From Dysgonamonadaceae bacterium (lineage in GTDB: Bacteria; Bacteroidota; Bacteroidia; Bacteroidales; Azobacteroidaceae), in NCBI GenBank assembly GCA_031261015.1, contig JAISKG010000242.1, forward strand, positions 1 through 11,223: 11,223 nucleotides of DNA. Direction: 5' to 3'. The notes beneath the pieces are model-generated. The model saw nothing but the letters and a program-made list of their open reading frames with translations, was not told the origin of the DNA and ran no database searches. Positions within the stretch are counted from its first letter, which is position 1. Each line of letters begins with the position of its first letter. This document shows, in pieces, positions 7,673 through 11,223 of this stretch. The position numbers and the translations under genes were made by a program.

Positions 7673-8233
7673 CTATGTGGATTTTAAAATTTTTTCCGCC
7701 GTTTTTTTATCTATATTCTCTTTTATATAACGAATCCATTGTAAGCCAAAACTTCCGTAACGATATTCCGCCACGACAAAACTGTTTTCGCCGTTTTGCT
7801 CAATCGTCCGGAAACGTTTTTCACCGTCGTGATCCAAAATCCTGAAATCGACCAAGGGATACGACACACGCGAGCCCAGCCACAGCGGACGAATGTACCG
7901 TCCTTCATACAGTTTGAAAATAAACAACCGCTTCCGGCAAACCGGATCATATCGAGTAGTTTTAATCACTCCGGTCGCGATTTCGGGGATTCCATCGCCA
8001 TTAATATCTTCGCAATCAAATTGATAGACCGGATAATTCAATTGCCTCGTATCTGAAGAAATCAAATTGTCGCCGCAAAAAATTTCCGCCTTCAAACTGT
8101 AAATGCTGTCGTTTTCTTTGATCAACGACAAAATCGTTTGTTCATCGCCATTGCGAAACACAAAATTAGGATTCTTTTGGTTGCAAGCAAAGAAAAACAA
8201 GAAAATCGGAAGAAACAGATCCCATTTTTTCAT
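7673..8233 (-). CDS. small lipoprotein with one FG-GAP/VCBS-like calcium loop, function unknown
   Basis: The 186-residue product has a short signal peptide (MKKWDLF...FFFAC) with predicted lipidated Cys17; Phe at -3 makes the lipobox weak. The visible motif is DINGDGIPEIATG (residues 76-88), a DxNxDGxxE loop typical of FG-GAP/VCBS or EF-hand-like calcium-binding beta repeats; only one copy is clear. The remainder is predicted to be beta-rich, with FIFKLYEGRYIRPLWLG and FVVAEYRYG. I do not recognise a named family. It is the first gene of the operon: its TAG stop (7675-7673) is separated by one base from the ATG of the DUF3160 gene, so the two are very likely co-translated. A role as an accessory envelope protein for the DUF3160 lipoprotein is inference. 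Confidence 0.8.
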   Translation of the reverse strand: MKKWDLFLPIFLFFFACNQKNPNFVFRNGDEQTILSLIKENDSIYSLKAEIFCGDNLISSDTRQLNYPVYQFDCEDINGDGIPEIATGVIKTTRYDPVCRKRLFIFKLYEGRYIRPLWLGSRVSYPLVDFRILDHDGEKRFRTIEQNGENSFVVAEYRYGSFGLQWIRYIKENIDKKTAEKILKST

Positions 8234-8250
8234 TTGAAAAAACTCAGATA

Positions 8251-8258
8251 CAAAAGTA
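8251..8258 (-). promoter_or_regulatory. candidate -7 box for the lipoprotein operon
   Basis: Read on the minus strand, TACTTTTG (8258-8251) fully matches TAnnTTTG and lies 17 bases before the ATG at 8233. No TTTG stands at the right distance upstream (the -33 region reads about TTCAATAC), so the promoter may be weak or need an activator. The region overlaps the upstream part of the divergent VWA promoter. Confidence 0.35.
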
Positions 8259-8270
8259 CAAAAAATCTGG

Positions 8271-8302
8271 TTTGCTTGTATTGAAAAATTATAGTAATTT
8301 AG
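8271..8302 (+). promoter_or_regulatory. Bacteroidota-type promoter for the VWA lipoprotein
   Basis: TTTG (8271-8274) is followed after 20 bases by TAATTTAG (8295-8302), one mismatch from TAnnTTTG. The start would be near 8308, about 20 bases before the ATG at 8329. This argues that translation begins at that ATG and not at the in-frame TTG at 8272, which falls inside the -33 box. Confidence 0.45.
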
Positions 8303-8328
8303 CGTCCGAAAAATATAAATATTTTACT

Positions 8329-9786
8329 ATGAAAACATTCAATTATTACCTTTTCGCAACGCTCTTGTTGCTTACAGCTTGTGGGGGAAATGATTACGAA
8401 TCGCAAGTTCATTACCCCGGCGTAGATTACGAACCGGATTCATACAACGAAAAATACAAGGATTATGTAGAAAATCCTTTTGTATTAGTCAGCGAGCAGC
8501 CGGTTTCTACTTTTTCGATTGATGCCGACGGCGCTTCGTATTCCAACATGCGCCGATACTTGAATTGGGGACAATTACCTCCCAAAGCGTCCGTAAGAAT
8601 CGAAGAATACATCAATTATTTCACCTTTAATTATCCCGAACCGGCCAATGGGGAAAATGTTTCGCTCCATACCGAACTTTCGACTTGCCCGTGGAACGCC
8701 GAACATTATTTATTACGAATCGGCATCAAAGGAAAAACCATTCCTGAAAATGAATTGCCGCCGTCGAATTATGTGTTTTTGATTGATGTGTCGGGTTCAA
8801 TGAATTCGCCGAGCAAACTCGGTATTTTGAAAGCGGGATTCAAAACGATGGTCGATCAACTCAGAGACAACGACCGCGTAGCAATCGTCACTTACGCCGG
8901 TTACGAAAAAGTACTGTTGGAATCGACTCCGGCCGACAAAAAAGACGAAATCAAAAAAGCGATCGATCAATTGAGCGCCAGCGGTTCCACAGCCGGAGCG
9001 AAAGCAATCGTTACTGCGTATGAAATCGCGCAAAAAAACTTTATTCCCAATGGAAACAACCGCATTATTCTGGGAACCGACGGCGATTTTAATGTCGGCA
9101 TTACCAACACCGACGACTTGGTGAAATTGGTTGAGGAAAAACGCGATATGGGAATTTACCTGACCACTTTAGGCGTTGGCGAAGGGAATCTCAACGATTA
9201 TATGATGGAACAAATCGCCGATCACGGCAACGGCAATTACGAATATATCGACAATGCCGACCAAATCCTCAAGATTTTTGTGTATGAAAAATCAAAATTT
9301 TATTCCGTTGCCAACGATTGTAAAAATCAATTGACTTTCAATCCGTCGGCCGTTCATTCGTATCGCTTAATCGGTTACGAAAACCGGAGCTTGCAAACTC
9401 AGGATTTTGCCAACGATTCGATCGACGCCGGTGAAATCGGTTCTTCACAAACCATTACGGCAATTTACGAACTCATTTTATCGGATACTTACAAAGAAAC
9501 CGATATTGCCGCGTTTGATTTCCGGTATAAAATTCCGGGACAAAAAGAGAGTCGCTTGCTGAGTTTACCGGTTCAACAAAATCCGATTGTCGAGATTCGG
9601 AATGCTTCCGAAAATATGCGTTTCGCTGCCGCCGTTACCGCTTGGGGATTGCTGATGAAACAATCGGTATATAAAGGAGATGCAAACAAACAAATGGTTG
9701 TTGATTTAGCGAAAGACGCCAAAAATTTCGACCCGCATAATTTCAGGCAAGAGTTTGTGAATCTGGTGAGCAAAAGTAATTTCTAA
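8329..9786 (+). CDS. YfbK-type von Willebrand factor A domain lipoprotein
   Basis: Starting at the ATG at 8329 the product has 485 residues and a clean lipoprotein signal peptide (LTAC, Cys18). An in-frame TTG at 8272 would put 19 polar residues before the signal peptide and is rejected. Residues ~55-140 are the N-terminal region typical of this family (TFSIDADGASYSNMRRYLN). Residues ~147-320 are the VWA domain with an intact metal-ion-dependent adhesion site: DVSGS (153-157), Thr221 in GSTAG and Asp251 in GTDGD. Residues ~325-480 match the C-terminal DUF3520-like part: YRLIGYENR (345-353), DAGEIG, and FAAAVTAWGLLMKQSVYKG (432-450). It is shorter than the ~575 residues I expect of enterobacterial YfbK. 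The family has no firmly known function; such VWA domains bind protein partners through a divalent metal. It is divergent from the DUF3160 operon and followed by dnaN. Confidence 0.93.
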   Translation: MKTFNYYLFATLLLLTACGGNDYESQVHYPGVDYEPDSYNEKYKDYVENPFVLVSEQPVSTFSIDADGASYSNMRRYLNWGQLPPKASVRIEEYINYFTFNYPEPANGENVSLHTELSTCPWNAEHYLLRIGIKGKTIPENELPPSNYVFLIDVSGSMNSPSKLGILKAGFKTMVDQLRDNDRVAIVTYAGYEKVLLESTPADKKDEIKKAIDQLSASGSTAGAKAIVTAYEIAQKNFIPNGNNRIILGTDGDFNVGITNTDDLVKLVEEKRDMGIYLTTLGVGEGNLNDYMMEQIADHGNGNYEYIDNADQILKIFVYEKSKFYSVANDCKNQLTFNPSAVHSYRLIGYENRSLQTQDFANDSIDAGEIGSSQTITAIYELILSDTYKETDIAAFDFRYKIPGQKESRLLSLPVQQNPIVEIRNASENMRFAAAVTAWGLLMKQSVYKGDANKQMVVDLAKDAKNFDPHNFRQEFVNLVSKSNF

Positions 9787-9789
9787 ATT

Positions 9790-9809
9790 CAAATAGCTAC
9801 GACTATTTG
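9790..9809 (+). other. small hairpin after the VWA gene, possible weak terminator
   Basis: CAAATAG (9790-9796) pairs with CTATTTG (9803-9809) around a 6-nt loop, starting 4 bases after the stop codon at 9784-9786. It is AT-rich and lacks a T-tract, so termination would be weak. It abuts the next inverted repeat, which shares base 9809. Confidence 0.35.
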
Positions 9810-9824
9810 TGCAAAAATTTGCAC
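9809..9824. promoter_or_regulatory. inverted repeat overlapping the dnaN -33 box, possible operator
   Basis: GTGCAAA (9809-9815) and TTTGCAC (9818-9824) are perfect inverted arms with two A bases between. The TTTG of the right arm is the presumed -33 promoter element of dnaN, so a dimeric regulator bound here would compete with RNA polymerase. It is also possible that the repeat is just part of the hairpin series after the VWA gene. No regulator is identified. Confidence 0.35.
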
Positions 9825-9848
9825 ATACATCGAAATTTACTATCTTTG
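9818..9848 (+). promoter_or_regulatory. near-consensus Bacteroidota promoter for dnaN
   Basis: TTTG (9818-9821), a 19-base spacer and TATCTTTG (9841-9848) fit the TTTG-N19-TAnnTTTG consensus with no mismatch. The start would be close to 9855, giving a leader of about 30 bases to the ATG at 9886. It is the strongest promoter match seen in the window, in keeping with an essential gene. Confidence 0.65.
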
Positions 9849-9885
9849 CAAGATTAAATAATAAACTAATTAAATCCGTTAGAAT

Positions 9886-11010
9886 ATGAAATTCGTAGTA
9901 TCCAGTAATTTGTTGTTGAGCCACTTACAAACAGTAGGCAGAGTGATTGCTTCCAAAAATTCCATTCCGATCTTAGATTGCTTTCTTTTTGAATTAGAAG
10001 ACAATCTGCTTACAATTACGGCCGCCGATACGGAAACTCGAATGGTTACGTCCGTGAAAGTATCGGATGTGGAGGGATACGGAATTTTTGCCGTGCCTTC
10101 CAAAAATTTATTGGAATCGTTGAAAGAACTTCCCGAACAACCGGTGATTTTTGAAATCAACGACGATACTTTGGAATTAGGAATCAATTACGAAAATGGC
10201 CGCTACAATTTTATAGCGCAAAAAGGCGATGAATATCCGCAATCGAAACCCTTGAGCGACGACGCCACGAAATTGACGCTTCCGGCCGCCGATTTGCTGA
10301 GCGGAATCAGTTGCACGCTATTTGCCGGCGGAGATGACGAATTGCGTCCGGTGATGAACGGCGTCTATTTCGATATTACTACAGAAAGCATTACTTTCGT
10401 CGCTTCCGACGGTCATAAATTGGTTCGTTTCAAGAACTTGGAAGTGAAAGGCGATGAAGCCGCCTCGTTTATTTTACCGAAAAAACCGGCCAATCTTTTG
10501 AGAGCGATTCTGCCACGCGAAGAAGGTCCCGTAAGCATTGGCTTCGATACCAACAACGCATACATCACGATGGCGCATTTCAAAATTGTTTGCCGCCTGA
10601 TCGAAGGCCGTTATCCGAATTACAACGGCGTAATTCCGAAAGAAAATCCTTATCGTTTGACAGTCAATCGTATGCAATTTCTGAACGCTTTGAAGCGCGT
10701 GACGGTTTTCTCCAACTCGGCCAATAGTTTGATTAAGTTGAATGTTTCGGAAAACAGCGTTTTCATTTCGGCGCAAGACATTGATTTCTCGACTTCGGCC
10801 GAAGAAACGGTTGCCTGCGTTTACGACGGAAGCGCGATGAGCATCGGTTTCAAAGGAACCTATCTGATTGAAATTCTGAACAATATTCCTTCGGAAGAAG
10901 TCGTACTCGAATTGGCTGATCCCGCTCGCGCCGGTTTGATCTTACCTTCCGAAAACAGCGAAGGAGAAGATTTATTGATGTTGCTCATGCCGATGATGCT
11001 AAACGATTGA
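9886..11010 (+). CDS. dnaN: DNA polymerase III subunit beta (sliding clamp)
   Basis: The 374-residue product is of standard length for DnaN, the ring-shaped processivity clamp that holds DNA polymerase III on DNA. It shows the three-domain pattern: residues ~1-120 (MKFVVSSNLLLSHLQTVGRV; IPILDCFLFE; AADTETRM), ~130-245 (RPVMNGVYFDI; VASDGHKLVRF; LPKKPANLL) and ~250-374 (IEGRYPNYNGVIP; VNRMQFLNALKRV; FKGTYLIEIL), ending in the typical MPM-type tail (LLMPMMLND). No cleavable signal is present. The gene has its own promoter, is not next to dnaA here, and is followed 4 bases later by a DnaQ-like exonuclease, an order familiar in Bacteroidales. Confidence 0.98.
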   Translation: MKFVVSSNLLLSHLQTVGRVIASKNSIPILDCFLFELEDNLLTITAADTETRMVTSVKVSDVEGYGIFAVPSKNLLESLKELPEQPVIFEINDDTLELGINYENGRYNFIAQKGDEYPQSKPLSDDATKLTLPAADLLSGISCTLFAGGDDELRPVMNGVYFDITTESITFVASDGHKLVRFKNLEVKGDEAASFILPKKPANLLRAILPREEGPVSIGFDTNNAYITMAHFKIVCRLIEGRYPNYNGVIPKENPYRLTVNRMQFLNALKRVTVFSNSANSLIKLNVSENSVFISAQDIDFSTSAEETVACVYDGSAMSIGFKGTYLIEILNNIPSEEVVLELADPARAGLILPSENSEGEDLLMLLMPMMLND

Positions 11011-11014
11011 TGCC

Positions 11015-11223
11015 GTGAAGTTAAATCTTAGAAACCCTTTAGTCTTTTTCGATTTGGAAACGACGGGGATAAATATTGTATCCGACCGAATTGTCGAAAT
11101 TTCCTATTTAAAGATTTCCCCCAACGGCGATGAAGAGTCTAAGACGCGACGCATCAATCCCGAAATACCGATTCCGCCCGAATCGACGGCGATTCATGGC
11201 ATTAGCGATGAGGATGTAAAAGA
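11015..11223 (+). CDS. dnaQ: DnaQ-like 3'-5' exonuclease (DNA polymerase III epsilon family), 3' truncated
   Basis: A GTG start at 11015 opens a frame that continues to the window edge (69 codons plus 2 bases). It begins VKLNLRNPLVFFDLETTGIN, with the ExoI motif DLET (Asp13, Glu15) of DEDD-type exonucleases, and continues with DRIVEIS and INPEIPIPPESTAIHGISDEDV, the usual segment before ExoII. GTG is preferred because the ATG at 11010-11012, overlapping the dnaN stop, runs into TGA after two codons, and the only other in-frame possibility upstream is ATT at 11006 after a TAA at 11000-11002. The 4-base gap to dnaN indicates an operon. The family proofreads or trims DNA 3' ends; whether this one is the replicative epsilon subunit or a general exonuclease cannot be decided from the fragment. 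Confidence 0.92.
   Translation, partial: MKLNLRNPLVFFDLETTGINIVSDRIVEISYLKISPNGDEESKTRRINPEIPIPPESTAIHGISDEDVK

Noticed and set aside
8272..8328. TTG-initiated extension of the VWA lipoprotein
   Set aside because: It would put 19 polar residues before a lipoprotein signal peptide and start within the presumed -33 box; the ATG at 8329 fits better.
11010..11017. ATG overlapping the dnaN stop as start of the exonuclease
   Set aside because: That frame reads ATG CCG TGA and ends at once; the exonuclease frame starts at GTG 11015.
1..11223. Mobile element, CRISPR array, tRNA or rRNA
   Set aside because: No transposase or integrase frame, no regularly spaced repeats, and no tRNA or rRNA-like sequence was recognised on either strand; gene content is chromosomal.

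Overview
The window looks like chromosomal DNA of a Bacteroidales bacterium (phylum Bacteroidota). The grounds are: an in-frame type IX secretion (T9SS) C-terminal sorting domain; many lipoproteins with acidic or polar residues after the lipobox cysteine; several upstream regions with the Bacteroidota sigma-factor pattern TTTG-N18-20-TAnnTTTG instead of -35/-10 boxes; weak Shine-Dalgarno sequences; and dnaN followed directly by a DnaQ-type exonuclease. A T9SS substrate points away from gut Bacteroides and towards a Porphyromonadaceae, Dysgonomonadaceae or Paludibacter-like lineage. That placement is inference.

Layout. (1) 3-1907 (+): 3' part of a large secreted protein with two tandem modules of about 265 residues and a T9SS sorting domain; its 5' end lies outside the window. 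A perfect 13-bp hairpin (1932-1963) separates it from the convergent minus-strand genes. (2) 2036-4178 (-): upp (uracil salvage), then a GH29 alpha-L-fucosidase lipoprotein that seems to have its own promoter overlapping the end of upp. (3) 4247-4308: a 62-bp imperfect palindrome of a dispersed-repeat type between the end of the next operon and upp. (4) 4314-8233 (-): a tightly packed three-gene lipoprotein operon, in transcription order a small FG-GAP-like lipoprotein, a YARHG + DUF3160 lipoprotein, and a CapA/PGA_cap metallophosphoesterase-fold lipoprotein. (5) 8329-9786 (+): a divergently transcribed YfbK-type von Willebrand A lipoprotein sharing a 95-bp intergenic region with that operon. 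(6) 9886-11223 (+): dnaN (sliding clamp) and the start of a DnaQ-like exonuclease, behind a near-consensus promoter whose -33 box lies in an inverted repeat.

How the genes fit together. The core genes (upp, dnaN, dnaQ-like) are ordinary housekeeping. The poorly understood part is 4314-9786: four cell-envelope lipoproteins in a divergent arrangement, with gene junctions that suggest translational coupling. This is the best candidate here for an undescribed functional unit, probably in the envelope, but the sequence alone gives no biochemical activity for DUF3160 or for the small FG-GAP-like protein. I saw no tRNA, rRNA, CRISPR array, transposase or prophage genes. No stretch longer than 300 bases lacks a gene; the largest gaps are 1908-2035, 4179-4313, 8234-8328 and 9787-9885.
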